Part shown: positions 14,607 to 23,400 of the stretch, one piece after another | Position numbering within the stretch: position 1 is the stretch's first letter | How the letters are laid out: each line of letters begins with the position of its first letter | Source of the DNA: an uncultured Lachnospiraceae bacterium | GTDB taxonomy: Bacteria > Bacillota > Clostridia > Lachnospirales > Lachnospiraceae | Length of the DNA: 64,000 nt | Assembly (NCBI GenBank): GCA_910585465.1 | Contig: CAJUEW010000013.1 | Coordinates: forward strand, 1 to 64,000 | Direction of reading: 5' to 3' | Program-made: the position numbers and the translations under genes | Notes under the pieces: generated by a model | Databases searched by the model: none | What the model saw: only the letters and a program-made list of their open reading frames with translations | What the model was told of the DNA's origin: nothing

Positions 14607-17137
14607 TGGGAGAAAAAATTGTATTGATAGATGGACACAGTATAATTAACCGGGCATTTTACGGAGTGCCGGATCTGACGAATGCGGAAGGGCTGCACAC
14701 AAACGGTATTTATGGCTTCCTGAATATTATGTTCCGGATTCTGGATGAGGAAAAGCCGGAATATCTGACAGTTGCTTTTGATTTACAGCCGCCCACATTT
14801 CGTCATCTGATGTATGAGGCTTATAAAGGCACGAGAAAGGGGATGCCCGATGAGCTAAGAGAGCAGGTTCCGGTGCTGAAGGAACTGCTTTCGGCCATGG
14901 GAATTCCTCTCTTAATGCTGGAGGGCTATGAAGCGGATGATCTGCTGGGCACAGTTGCAAAAAGGAGCGAAGCAAGAGGAATGGATGCGGTAGTCGTATC
15001 AGGAGACCGGGATCTGCTTCAGATTGCGACAGATAAAATTATGATTCGGATGCCGAAAACAAAACGAGGAGTGACGGAGATTGAGAACTATTATACCAAA
15101 GATGTGCTGAGCACCTATCAGGTAACTCCCCGGCAGATTATTGAACTGAAAGCTCTGATGGGGGATTCTTCCGATAATATCCCGGGAGTACCGGGGATCG
15201 GAGAGAAAACAGCGACAAACCTGATTGTAGCCTATGGAAGCATTGAGAATGCCTATGCCCATGTGGAGGAGATTAAACCGAATCGTGCAAAAGAAGCGCT
15301 CCGCAGCCATTATGACATGGCGGTCATGAGTAAAAAGCTGGCAACTATCTGTGTGGAGGCCCCGGTGGAATTTGACTGGGAGCAGGCAAGGCTTTCGGCA
15401 CTGTACACTCCGGAGGCTTATGAATGGTGCCGGAAACTGAACTTTAAAAAGCTTTTGGAACGTTTTGAACGGACGGAGGAGATTGTTCTGGCAGAGCCCG
15501 AGGCAAAGAGGATTACGGCTTTCGGCGAAGCGGAGGAAATATTAAAAAAGGCGGAACAGAAAGAACAAATTGCGTTTGAGATTTGCCGTGGGCCGGAGGA
15601 AGCAGGGCTTTCCCTGGCACTTTCCGGAACAGAGGTTTATTATATTGCGGCAGAAGGATTTCTGACAGAGGACTATCTTTTAAGCCGTCTGGAGCAGGTG
15701 GTGGAAAAGGTTCCCTTCTGCGCAGTGTCTGATGTGAAAAAGATATTAAAATATATCGGGCCGAAGAACCGGCGACATTTATTTGATATAGAGATTGCGG
15801 CTTATCTGGTGAATCCTCTGATGAGCAGCTATGCCCATGAAGATTTAGGAAAGCCTTATGCGGCGCTGACCACCTGGAAAAAGGTTCCCGGCCTTGTGGA
15901 AAAGCTGGAAAAGATGGGGATGAAAAGGCTGTTTGAAGAGATAGAAATGCCGTTAGTATTTACCCTGTATGATATGGAGGAGGCGGGCATCCGGGTAAAC
16001 GGGGATGCGCTGAAGACTTACGGGGATGCGCTGATTGGCAGGATAAAAGAGCTGGAGCAGCAGATCCATACGGCAGCGGGGGAGGATTTTAATATTAATT
16101 CTCCCAAGCAGCTTGGAACTATTCTGTTTGACAAGCTGGGGCTTCCTAACGGAAAGAAGACGAAGACGGGATATTCTACGTCCGCGGAGGTGCTGGATAA
16201 GCTGGCACCGGAATATCCGATTGTAAAAGATATTTTGGAATACCGGCAGCTTACCAAATTAAAATCCACCTATGCGGATGGTCTTTCCGGCTGCATTGCA
16301 GAGGACGGAAGAATTCACAGCAATTTTAATCAGACCATAACAGCTACCGGAAGAATCAGCAGTACAGAGCCGAATCTTCAGAATATACCGGTGCGCATGG
16401 AACTGGGACGGCTGATCCGCAAGGTATTTATACCTGATGAGGGATGCGTATTTGTGGACGCAGATTATTCCCAGATTGAGCTTCGGGTGCTGGCGCACAT
16501 GTCCGGAGATAAGAAGCTGATCGAGGCATATCAGCAGGCTGAGGATATTCACCGTATTACGGCTTCCCAGGTATTCCATGTGCCGTTTGAGGAGGTGACA
16601 AGCCTCCAGAGACGGAATGCGAAGGCGGTTAATTTCGGAATTGTCTATGGAATCAGCTCCTTTGGGCTTTCCCAGGATCTGAGCATTTCCACAAAAGAGG
16701 CGAAGGAGTATATTGATCGTTATTTTGAGACCTATCCGGGTATTAAAGGATTTCTGGACGGACTGGTGGCCGGTGCGAAGGAACAAGGGTATGCGGCGAC
16801 CATGTACGGCAGGCGCCGGCCGGTCCCGGAGCTGAAATCCTCTAATTTTATGCAGCGTTCCTTCGGGGAGCGTGTGGCGATGAATTCTCCGATTCAGGGT
16901 ACGGCCGCAGATATTATTAAAATTGCTATGGTGCGCGTTCATGACCGGCTGCAGGAGGAAGGACTGAATTCCCGGCTGATTTTACAGGTGCATGATGAGC
17001 TTTTGGTTGAAGCCCGTCTGGAGGAAGTGGAGCAGGTAGAGCAGATTTTGACGGAAGAGATGCAGCAGGCGGCAGAGCTTAAGGTTCCGCTGGAGATTGA
17101 TATGCACCGGGGGAATAACTGGTATGAGGCAAAGTAG
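14606..17137 (+). CDS. polA: DNA polymerase I
   Basis: An 843-residue family A polymerase. Residues 1-290 are the 5-prime nuclease (GYEADDLLGT, GDRDLLQI and GIGEKTA motifs). Residues about 305-460 have the exonuclease fold but lack the acidic metal ligands: the usual FDTET is replaced by FEICRGP, so proofreading is probably absent, as in Bacillus polymerases. Residues 465-843 are the polymerase with DADYSQIELR (motif A), RRNAKAVNFGIVYG (motif B) and VHDELL (motif C). It repairs gaps and removes Okazaki primers. AAGGTGG lies eight bases before the ATG, which shares its A with the preceding stop. Confidence 0.97.
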   Translation: MGEKIVLIDGHSIINRAFYGVPDLTNAEGLHTNGIYGFLNIMFRILDEEKPEYLTVAFDLQPPTFRHLMYEAYKGTRKGMPDELREQVPVLKELLSAMGIPLLMLEGYEADDLLGTVAKRSEARGMDAVVVSGDRDLLQIATDKIMIRMPKTKRGVTEIENYYTKDVLSTYQVTPRQIIELKALMGDSSDNIPGVPGIGEKTATNLIVAYGSIENAYAHVEEIKPNRAKEALRSHYDMAVMSKKLATICVEAPVEFDWEQARLSALYTPEAYEWCRKLNFKKLLERFERTEEIVLAEPEAKRITAFGEAEEILKKAEQKEQIAFEICRGPEEAGLSLALSGTEVYYIAAEGFLTEDYLLSRLEQVVEKVPFCAVSDVKKILKYIGPKNRRHLFDIEIAAYLVNPLMSSYAHEDLGKPYAALTTWKKVPGLVEKLEKMGMKRLFEEIEMPLVFTLYDMEEAGIRVNGDALKTYGDALIGRIKELEQQIHTAAGEDFNINSPKQLGTILFDKLGLPNGKKTKTGYSTSAEVLDKLAPEYPIVKDILEYRQLTKLKSTYADGLSGCIAEDGRIHSNFNQTITATGRISSTEPNLQNIPVRMELGRLIRKVFIPDEGCVFVDADYSQIELRVLAHMSGDKKLIEAYQQAEDIHRITASQVFHVPFEEVTSLQRRNAKAVNFGIVYGISSFGLSQDLSISTKEAKEYIDRYFETYPGIKGFLDGLVAGAKEQGYAATMYGRRRPVPELKSSNFMQRSFGERVAMNSPIQGTAADIIKIAMVRVHDRLQEEGLNSRLILQVHDELLVEARLEEVEQVEQILTEEMQQAAELKVPLEIDMHRGNNWYEAK

Positions 17138-17725
17138 ATGAGGATTATCGGAGTGACCGGAGGAGTCGGCGCAGGGAAAAGCACGGTGCTGGAATATTTA
17201 CAAAAGGTATACCATGCGGAGGTAATTTTAGCAGATACGGTGGGGCATGAGATCATGGAACCGGGAAAAGCTGCTTATAAACAGATTCTTGAAGAATTCG
17301 GGGCAGGGATTTTGTCAAAGGACGGAAAAATTGACCGGAAAATCCTAGGTTCCATCGTGTTTGCAGATCGGAAGAAGCTCCAAAGACTGAACACGATTGT
17401 ACATCCGCAGGTAAAAAAGGAGATTTTAAGGCGTATCGCACAGGCAGAAGCAGACGGCCGGAAATACGCGGTTGTGGAAGCGGCACTGTTTCTGGAGGAA
17501 AATTATGATGCATTCTGCGACGAAACATGGTATATTTATGCGAATGAAGAAAAAAGGCGGGCCAGGCTGAAGGAATCAAGAGGCTACAGTGATGAGCGTG
17601 TGAGCCAGATTTTCAGCAGCCAGAGGACACACGAAGAGTTTTTAAACAGATGTCAGTTTATAATTGATAACAACGGGACGGCAGAAGATACCTGCCGTCA
17701 GGCAGATAGAAGGATGAGGCAGTAA
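17138..17725 (+). CDS. coaE: Dephospho-CoA kinase
   Basis: A 195-residue P-loop kinase that adds the 3-prime phosphate in the last step of CoA synthesis. The P-loop is TGGVGAGKST (residues 7-16), the CoA-binding DTVGHEIM motif is near residue 33, and a VVEAALFLEE lid region is near residue 111. It starts immediately after the polA stop (TAG then ATG), so it is translationally coupled. The polA-coaE order is common in Firmicutes. Confidence 0.95.
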   Translation: MRIIGVTGGVGAGKSTVLEYLQKVYHAEVILADTVGHEIMEPGKAAYKQILEEFGAGILSKDGKIDRKILGSIVFADRKKLQRLNTIVHPQVKKEILRRIAQAEADGRKYAVVEAALFLEENYDAFCDETWYIYANEEKRRARLKESRGYSDERVSQIFSSQRTHEEFLNRCQFIIDNNGTAEDTCRQADRRMRQ

Positions 17726-18523
17726 ATGAGATTGTGCAGTATTGCCAGCGGGAGCAGTGGAAACTGTATCTATACGGGCAGTGAAAATACCCATCTGTTG
17801 GTGGACGCGGGAATCAGTGCAAAACGGATTGAGGCAGGACTTAAGGAACTGCAGGTGGAAGGAAAAGATATTCAGGGGCTTCTGATTACCCATGAACATT
17901 TGGATCATATTAAAGGCGCGGGAGTTCTGGCACGGAAATATGGACTTCCCATTTATGCAACCGAGGGGACAATCCGCCAGATGAAGAGGATGTCCAGTCT
18001 CGGGACTATCGATGAGGCACTGTATCATGTGGTACATGCGGATAAACATTTTCAGATAGGGGATATGGATATAGAGCCGTTTCGCATTTCTCACGACGCG
18101 GCGCAGCCTGTGGCTTACAGGTTCTGGTGTGCGGAGAAAAGCGCAGCGGTTGCTACGGATATGGGATTTTATGATGATTACATAGTGGAGCACTTAAAGG
18201 GGCTTCATGTGCTTCTTCTGGAAGCGAACCACGATATTCAGATGCTTCAGGTAGGACCTTATCCCTATCCTTTGAAGCAGAGAATTCTGGGAGATCGGGG
18301 GCATCTGTCCAATGAGAGCGCAGGACAGCTTCTGTGCCGGATTCTCCATGATAATATAAAGAGAATTTATCTGGGACATTTAAGCAAGGAAAATAATTAT
18401 GCAGAGCTGGCATATGAGACAGTGAAGCTGGAGATTCAGATGGATCCGGTGAAATATGAGCCAGGCGATTTTGATATTCAGGTGGCGAGCCGGGAGAGCT
18501 GTTCAGAGATATGTACGTTTTAG
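17726..18523 (+). CDS. Metallo-beta-lactamase fold hydrolase, WalJ/YycJ-like
   Basis: A 265-residue MBL-fold protein. The metal motif THEHLDHIKG (about residues 55-64) and the later His in FRISHDAAQP, the Asp in VATDMGFY and the late LGHLSKENN give the full di-metal site. The N terminus SIASGSSGNC is characteristic of the WalJ/YycJ group, proteins proposed to act as nucleases or phosphodiesterases linked to DNA metabolism or cell division. It directly follows coaE with no gap, in a polA-coaE operon. Confidence 0.85.
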   Translation: MRLCSIASGSSGNCIYTGSENTHLLVDAGISAKRIEAGLKELQVEGKDIQGLLITHEHLDHIKGAGVLARKYGLPIYATEGTIRQMKRMSSLGTIDEALYHVVHADKHFQIGDMDIEPFRISHDAAQPVAYRFWCAEKSAAVATDMGFYDDYIVEHLKGLHVLLLEANHDIQMLQVGPYPYPLKQRILGDRGHLSNESAGQLLCRILHDNIKRIYLGHLSKENNYAELAYETVKLEIQMDPVKYEPGDFDIQVASRESCSEICTF

Positions 18524-18551
18524 TGGCGGAAAGATTAGGAGGAGAATCAGA

Positions 18552-18821
18552 ATGAATAAATTTATTATTACGGTAGTAGGACATGATACGGTAGGTATTA
18601 TTGCGAAGGTATGCACATATCTTGCAGAAAATCAGGTAAATATTCTGGACATTTCCCAGACTATTGTAAACGGATATTTTAATATGATGATGATTGTAGA
18701 TGCCGCAAAGACAGAGGATATAACAGATATGTCCAGGGATTTGGAGAAGCTGGGAGAGGATATCGGGGTTATTATCCGCTGTCAGCATGAAGACATATTT
18801 AATATGATGCACAGAGTATAA
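18552..18821 (+). CDS. ACT domain protein, UPF0237 family
   Basis: An 89-residue single ACT domain, a small ligand-binding fold that often senses amino acids; GHDTVGIIAKV and NILDISQTIV are the landmarks. AGGAGG sits before the ATG at 18552. It is followed by a UPF0210 gene 46 bases on. The two families are regularly neighbours, and the ACT protein may be a regulator or subunit of the larger protein. No reaction is known to me. Confidence 0.88.
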   Translation: MNKFIITVVGHDTVGIIAKVCTYLAENQVNILDISQTIVNGYFNMMMIVDAAKTEDITDMSRDLEKLGEDIGVIIRCQHEDIFNMMHRV

Positions 18822-18867
18822 GAGCAGTGCAGGGAATAAAGAACAGAGATTGCGGGAGGGGTAGGCT

Positions 18868-20232
18868 ATGATAAACATCAGTGAGGTACTTGAGACTAAT
18901 AAAATGATCGAGCAGGAGAACCTGGATGTCCGTACCATTACATTGGGCATCAGTCTGTTGGACTGTATTGCCTCCGATCTGGAGACATTGAAAAAAAATA
19001 TTTACAATAAGATTACATCAACTGCAAAGGATTTGGTGTCCACCGGTCAGGCTATTGAAGCACAGTACGGGATTCCGATTGTGAATAAACGAATATCCGT
19101 GACTCCCATTGGGCTGGTGGGGGGAGCTGCATGTAAGACCCCCGAAGATTATGTAGAGCTGGCTGTAGTACTGGATCGGGCGGCGGAGATCGTCGGAGTG
19201 AATTTTCTCGGCGGGTTTTCCGCGCTTGTGTCAAAAGGTATAACCAGGAGCGACGAGCTTTTGATGCGCGCGATTCCCCGGGCTTTGTCCAGGACGGAAC
19301 GGGTATGCAGCTCTGTGAATGTGGGTTCCACAAAGACAGGCATTGATATGGATGCAGTGAGAATGATGGGAGAGATTATTAAGGAGGCTGCGGAGCTTAC
19401 AAAGGACAAGGATTCTCTGGGCTGCGCAAAGCTGGTGGTATTCTGCAATGCGCCGGACGATAATCCGTTCATGGCAGGAGCCTTCCACGGAGTAACGGAG
19501 GGGGATGCCGTTATTAATGTAGGCGTCAGCGGACCGGGAGTTGTAAAGACGGCCCTTTCCAAAGTACGCGGAGAAAACTTTGAAGTATTGTGCGAGACGA
19601 TTAAAAAGACTGCCTTTAAAGTAACCCGCGTCGGTCAACTGGTGGCTCAGGAGGCATCCAGACGGCTTGGAATCCCATTTGGCATTATCGATCTTTCTCT
19701 GGCTCCCACACCGGCTGTCGGAGACAGTGTGGCAGAGATTCTAGAAGAGATAGGAGTGGAATATGCCGGAGCTCCGGGGACGACGGCGGCGCTGGCGCTC
19801 TTAAATGATCAGGTGAAAAAGGGCGGCGTCATGGCCTCCTCCTATGTGGGGGGCTTAAGCGGCGCATTTATTCCGGTCAGCGAGGATCAGGGGATGATTC
19901 ATGCAGTTCAGGCAGGGGCGCTGACACTGGAGAAGCTGGAAGCCATGACCTGCGTCTGCTCTGTTGGACTGGATATGATAGCAATTCCGGGAGATACGAA
20001 GGCAGCGACGATTTCCGGCATAATTGCAGACGAGATGGCGATTGGAATGGTGAACCAGAAAACCACGGCAGTCCGTCTGATTCCGGTCATCGGAAAGGGT
20101 GTGGGTGATATGGTTGAATTCGGCGGTCTTTTAGGCTATGCGCCGGTTATGCCGGTTAACCCTTATTCCTGCGACAGATTTGTAAACCGCGGCGGAAGAA
20201 TTCCTGCTCCCATTCACAGCTTTAAGAACTAG
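18868..20232 (+). CDS. UPF0210 (PFL-like, DUF711) protein
   Basis: A 454-residue cytosolic protein of the UPF0210 family, with well conserved stretches such as LGISLLDC, NKRISVTPIGL, GGFSALVSKG, GTTAALALLNDQVKKGG and GLDMIAIPGDT. The family is related at fold level to pyruvate formate-lyase, but I see no glycyl-radical motif near the C terminus, so radical chemistry should not be assumed. Length is as expected. Operon with the UPF0237 ACT gene. Confidence 0.9.
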   Translation: MINISEVLETNKMIEQENLDVRTITLGISLLDCIASDLETLKKNIYNKITSTAKDLVSTGQAIEAQYGIPIVNKRISVTPIGLVGGAACKTPEDYVELAVVLDRAAEIVGVNFLGGFSALVSKGITRSDELLMRAIPRALSRTERVCSSVNVGSTKTGIDMDAVRMMGEIIKEAAELTKDKDSLGCAKLVVFCNAPDDNPFMAGAFHGVTEGDAVINVGVSGPGVVKTALSKVRGENFEVLCETIKKTAFKVTRVGQLVAQEASRRLGIPFGIIDLSLAPTPAVGDSVAEILEEIGVEYAGAPGTTAALALLNDQVKKGGVMASSYVGGLSGAFIPVSEDQGMIHAVQAGALTLEKLEAMTCVCSVGLDMIAIPGDTKAATISGIIADEMAIGMVNQKTTAVRLIPVIGKGVGDMVEFGGLLGYAPVMPVNPYSCDRFVNRGGRIPAPIHSFKN

Positions 20233-20241
20233 GAGAAGCTT

Positions 20242-20892
20242 ATGAGAGGTATCTTTTCGCTGGACGGGCCGGTGGGCCGGGTGCTGGAGCGTCTTACGGC
20301 GCTGCTGGGAGTCAGCGTTCTCTGGCTGGTATGTTCCCTTCCGCTGGTGACGGCAGGAGCGTCCACGGCAGCGCTTTATACAATAACGCTTCGCATGGTG
20401 AGGAATGAGGAGGGAAAGATTGCTTCCGGCTTTTTCCGTGCGTTCAGGGAGAATTTTAAGAAGTCAACTTTCATTCATCTGATTCTCTGCGCTTTAGGGG
20501 CGCTGGTTGGATTTTACTGGATCATTGTGGGAGGAATGCCGGAAGCAATGAGAGTATTTTTTTATGGCGCCAGTCTGCTGTTTACTCTTATCTGGCTGAT
20601 GGAGGCACTGTTTGTCTATCCGGTGCAGGCCCGGTTTGAGAATACCGTATGGAATACAATGAAAAATGCCTGGCTGATAGCAGCGGGGAATCTGCATATT
20701 TTTCTGCTGGTGCTGATCATTACGGCAGTTCCGTTTATGACGCTTCTTCTGAATACAGGATTGTTTTTATCCACTTTGCCGGTATGGATTCTGCTGGGGC
20801 CGGGGCTGATTACATGGCTGAACAGCTATCTGTTCCAGCATTGCTTTCGTAAATATGTTCCTTCCGGGGAAGCGGAGGAGACAGAAATCTGA
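20242..20892 (+). CDS. DUF624 (YesL-like) membrane protein
   Basis: A 216-residue integral membrane protein with about five or six hydrophobic segments. The N-terminal FSLDGPVGRVLERLTAL and WLVCSLPLVTAGASTAAL are typical of YesL/DUF624. Such proteins often sit beside carbohydrate ABC transporters, but none is present here, and the function is unknown. It begins ten bases after the UPF0210 stop and is the last gene of the polA-containing run. Confidence 0.85.
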   Translation: MRGIFSLDGPVGRVLERLTALLGVSVLWLVCSLPLVTAGASTAALYTITLRMVRNEEGKIASGFFRAFRENFKKSTFIHLILCALGALVGFYWIIVGGMPEAMRVFFYGASLLFTLIWLMEALFVYPVQARFENTVWNTMKNAWLIAAGNLHIFLLVLIITAVPFMTLLLNTGLFLSTLPVWILLGPGLITWLNSYLFQHCFRKYVPSGEAEETEI

Positions 20893-20989
20893 TGGGTTCT
20901 TTGGGTATACGCAGTTTTTCTCTGCTTTCTGCGGGAGCTTTCTAACCTTCAGGAATTACATTTTGCGGAAGCTCAAGATTCAGAATTGC

Positions 20990-21018
20990 TTGACAGACCT
21001 TTTGACAAGACATATAAT
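20990..21018 (+). promoter_or_regulatory. Consensus promoter of the cobalamin riboswitch RNA
   Basis: TTGACA (20990-20995) and TATAAT (21013-21018) are 17 bases apart: a perfect sigma-A promoter. Predicted transcription start near 21025. Confidence 0.9.
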
Positions 21019-21035
21019 AGAAGATGTGCAGAGAA

Positions 21036-21215
21036 CACTGTGTCAAGTGCATGCTTAAAAAGTATGAAGAGGGAATCAGGTGAGAATCCTGAACGATCCG
21101 GTCACTGTATTCGGAGAGCCTGTTCTCAATATCCCATTGCATAACCCAATATACATGTGAGAAGGGGAGGACAGACGCTGGTATCCGTAAGCCAGGAAAC
21201 CTGCTTGACATATGA
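21036..21215 (+). promoter_or_regulatory. Cobalamin riboswitch with no gene downstream
   Basis: The region carries the conserved cobalamin aptamer blocks in order: GAGGGAATCAGGTGAGAATCC (split as GAGGGAATC then GGTGAGAATCC near 21070-21090), GGTCACTGT near 21100, and the B12 box AAGCCAGGAAACCTGC at 21189-21204. A consensus promoter lies just upstream. No plus-strand reading frame with a start signal follows within the next 340 bases; the next genes are on the other strand and converge. The switch therefore controls either a small RNA or a gene that has been lost. Confidence 0.85.
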
Positions 21216-21281
21216 GATGAGCTTCCGGACAGGGCTTTACATCCAACAGGCGGAATGAAATGGCGCATTCTGTCTTGAAAT

Positions 21282-21308
21282 GTCGGCTTGTGGGTGAGCG
21301 GACTTTTT
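21282..21308 (+). terminator. Terminator-like hairpin downstream of the riboswitch
   Basis: GTCGGCT (21282-21288) pairs with AGCGGAC (21297-21303) except for one G-G mismatch, and five T follow. It is the best candidate for the expression-platform terminator. Confidence 0.6.
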
Positions 21309-21360
21309 GCGCGGGCAGCAATATACCTGCATAAGTATTTGACAAGTGCCGCGCCGGTAA

Positions 21361-21384
21361 AAAATCTGTTTTACAGGTTTTTGA
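21361..21384 (+). terminator. Second terminator-like hairpin downstream of the riboswitch
   Basis: AAAATCTGT (21361-21369) pairs with ACAGGTTTT (21373-21381) with one wobble and runs into further T. An RNA ending here would be about 355 bases long. Confidence 0.55.
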
Positions 21385-21422
21385 ATATGATGAATCTCAG
21401 GCAGTGATGCACATAATAAAAT

Positions 21423-21476
21423 CGGATGTCCATGCGTAAGCCTCCATAAACAATCCGCATGGGAATGGCACATCCG
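21423..21476 (+). other. Two-part stem in the riboswitch tail
   Basis: CGGATGT (21423-21429) pairs with ACATCCG (21470-21476), and inside it CATGCG pairs with CGCATG (21431-21436 with 21456-21461). GCAGTTTT follows. It may be a further RNA element or a weak terminator. Confidence 0.45.
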
Positions 21477-21487
21477 GCAGTTTTACG

Positions 21488-21544
21488 GCAAGGCCCTTCC
21501 GGGCGCAGGTTTCCTGAACATCCTGTATCCCGGAGGGGCCTTGC
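21488..21544. terminator. Very stable 16-bp hairpin between riboswitch tail and kdpE
   Basis: 21488-21503 pairs with 21529-21544 with one wobble pair. There is no good T tract on either side, but its position between converging transcripts suggests that it separates them. Confidence 0.5.
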
Positions 21545-21557
21545 TCTGGCTTTAGGC

Positions 21558-22262
21558 TCAGTCCTCCTCTGCCATTCGGTATCCGATTCCGATTTCCGTA
21601 AAAATATAGATGGGCTCAGCCGGATTAGGCTCCAGTTTCCGGCGGATATTAGCCATATTTACACGGAGAATCGTATTATCATTTTCTGAATAGGGTCCCC
21701 ATATATGTTCAATCAGACGATCATAGGTCAGAACTCTGCCACAGTTTTTAGCCAGCAGGGCGACAATTTTGAATTCATTCTGGGTCAGATGGATTTCCTG
21801 TCCGTCCCGTGTGGCCAGATGTTTTTCAAAGTCAATTTGAAGGCTTCCTGAACGATAGGGACGCAGTGCAAGGGGATCGTCTGTCTGCATCCGGTTGCTG
21901 TGCCTCAGGGCAGTTCGGATACGCGCCAGCAGTTCAGGGTTTCCGAAGGGTTTGGTGATGTAATCGTCCGCTCCGTTGTCCAGAGCCTGCACCTTGTCAT
22001 CCTCCTGAGTGCGGGCGGAGATGACGATGATGGGGACGCTGGTCCACCCCCTTACTTTTTTAATAATATTCATGCCATCCATATCGGGAAGCCCCAGATC
22101 TAAAAGAATCAGATCCGGACACTGGGAAGCAGCCTGGGACAGTCCGTCCCGTCCCGTGGAGGCAGGAATTACCTGGTACTGCTGTGCAGCTAGGACAGAG
22201 GTAATAAAACTCAGAATATTTTTCTCATCTTCAATGACCAATATTTTTATCTTCTGATTCAA
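21558..22262 (-). CDS. kdpE: KdpE-like response regulator (OmpR family)
   Basis: A 234-residue regulator: receiver domain with phospho-acceptor Asp in LILLDLGLPDMDG and the Lys in ITKPFG, then an OmpR-type winged helix ending in EIGIGYRM. It is most like KdpE, which activates potassium-transport genes. TTG at 22262 is taken as start because GAAGGAGG is nine bases upstream; it overlaps the sensor gene by 32 bases. No kdpFABC operon is present in the window. Confidence 0.85.
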   Translation of the reverse strand: MNQKIKILVIEDEKNILSFITSVLAAQQYQVIPASTGRDGLSQAASQCPDLILLDLGLPDMDGMNIIKKVRGWTSVPIIVISARTQEDDKVQALDNGADDYITKPFGNPELLARIRTALRHSNRMQTDDPLALRPYRSGSLQIDFEKHLATRDGQEIHLTQNEFKIVALLAKNCGRVLTYDRLIEHIWGPYSENDNTILRVNMANIRRKLEPNPAEPIYIFTEIGIGYRMAEED

Positions 22263-23388
22263 GGCGTATATCCTCCTTCGGCAATGTAAAATAAAATTCT
22301 GCTCCGTCGGCATAATTCAGCGCATGGATGCTGCCGTCATGAGCTGTGACGATGGCTTTGCAGATGGACAGTCCGATGCCCATTCCTTTTCTTGTGTCAG
22401 CCGCGGAAGACGGGGCGGAGGGGACTGCGTTAAAAATTTCGTCCAGATTTTCAGAGGAGATGCCTGCACCGTAATCCCGGACATGAATGCAGACAGAATC
22501 TGCAGAGCTGTCCAGCCGGCATTCCAGAGGCCTGGCGCTGTGTGCATGAAAATAGGCATTTTCCAGCAGATTCAGAATGACCTGCTTAATGAGCAGAGGA
22601 TCCATAGGAGCCACGAGGAAATCATCGGGTATGAAAACGTGAACCTGAAGATCCGGATATCGTTTTTTGGCGGTTGAGATGGCATCGAACAAAACCTCCT
22701 CCACAGGCTCCGGAGATTTTTTCAGCACATCGGCACCGTTGTTGGTGATTCGTGTGACAGATAAAAGATTTTCCACCATATGGAGCAGCCAGTTGGCATC
22801 TGAGTAGATCTGGGAAATCAGTTCTCTCTTTTCCGGGGCAGGGAGCGAGTCCTCATTTTCCAGATAGGAGGAGCTGGCTCCAATCATACTGGTAAGCGGT
22901 GTCCGCAGATCATGGGAAACGGCGCGCAGAAGATTGGCGCGGAGCTTTTCCTTCTCTGCCTCCAGGATCAGCTTCTCGCTTTCATTGATTTTACGCGCCT
23001 GATCCTTTATCCGGAAGGTGGTGGCGCTGGTCAGTATGGAGATAAGATACATGACAAGAAACGTGAAGGGATATCCTGCCATCATAAAATTAAATTCGTA
23101 AAAGGGATAGGTGTACAGGTAATTAATGCAGAATACGCTGAATATGGCGGCGAGGATCCCGTAGCGGTATTTGTCTGTGTGATAGGATATGAGTATGATC
23201 GTCAGAATATAAATCAACCCCACATTTACAGAGCCTAATGGATTTAAATGATGGTACAGGCCGGACAAACAGGTTACGGCAGCCATGGCTCCTATGGTAA
23301 ACAGTAAACTGAAATGTGCATGAAAGGTATGGGTACGGGAGATCATCTCCACAAAGCAGGTAAACAGATTCCAGATATAGTTTTTCAA
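22231..23388 (-). CDS. KdpD-like sensor histidine kinase lacking the N-terminal sensor
   Basis: A 385-residue kinase with four membrane segments in the first 125 residues (a DUF4118 region as in KdpD), then a dimerisation/phospho-acceptor domain (VSHDLRTPL, His about residue 157) and an ATPase domain (NLLENA, RDYGAGI, GMGIGLSI). Full KdpD is about 900 residues and starts with a KdpD domain and a universal-stress domain that read potassium and c-di-AMP; both are absent here. Start TTG at 23388 has GAGGAG seven bases upstream. Pairs with the overlapping response regulator. Confidence 0.85.
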   Translation of the reverse strand: MKNYIWNLFTCFVEMISRTHTFHAHFSLLFTIGAMAAVTCLSGLYHHLNPLGSVNVGLIYILTIILISYHTDKYRYGILAAIFSVFCINYLYTYPFYEFNFMMAGYPFTFLVMYLISILTSATTFRIKDQARKINESEKLILEAEKEKLRANLLRAVSHDLRTPLTSMIGASSSYLENEDSLPAPEKRELISQIYSDANWLLHMVENLLSVTRITNNGADVLKKSPEPVEEVLFDAISTAKKRYPDLQVHVFIPDDFLVAPMDPLLIKQVILNLLENAYFHAHSARPLECRLDSSADSVCIHVRDYGAGISSENLDEIFNAVPSAPSSAADTRKGMGIGLSICKAIVTAHDGSIHALNYADGAEFYFTLPKEDIRLESEDKNIGH

Positions 23389-23400
23389 AATGGCACTCCT

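Noticed and set aside
21459..21689. 76-codon plus-strand frame after the riboswitch, considered as its target gene
   Set aside because: It runs through the 16-bp hairpin into antisense of kdpE, has no ribosome binding site and no protein-like pattern.
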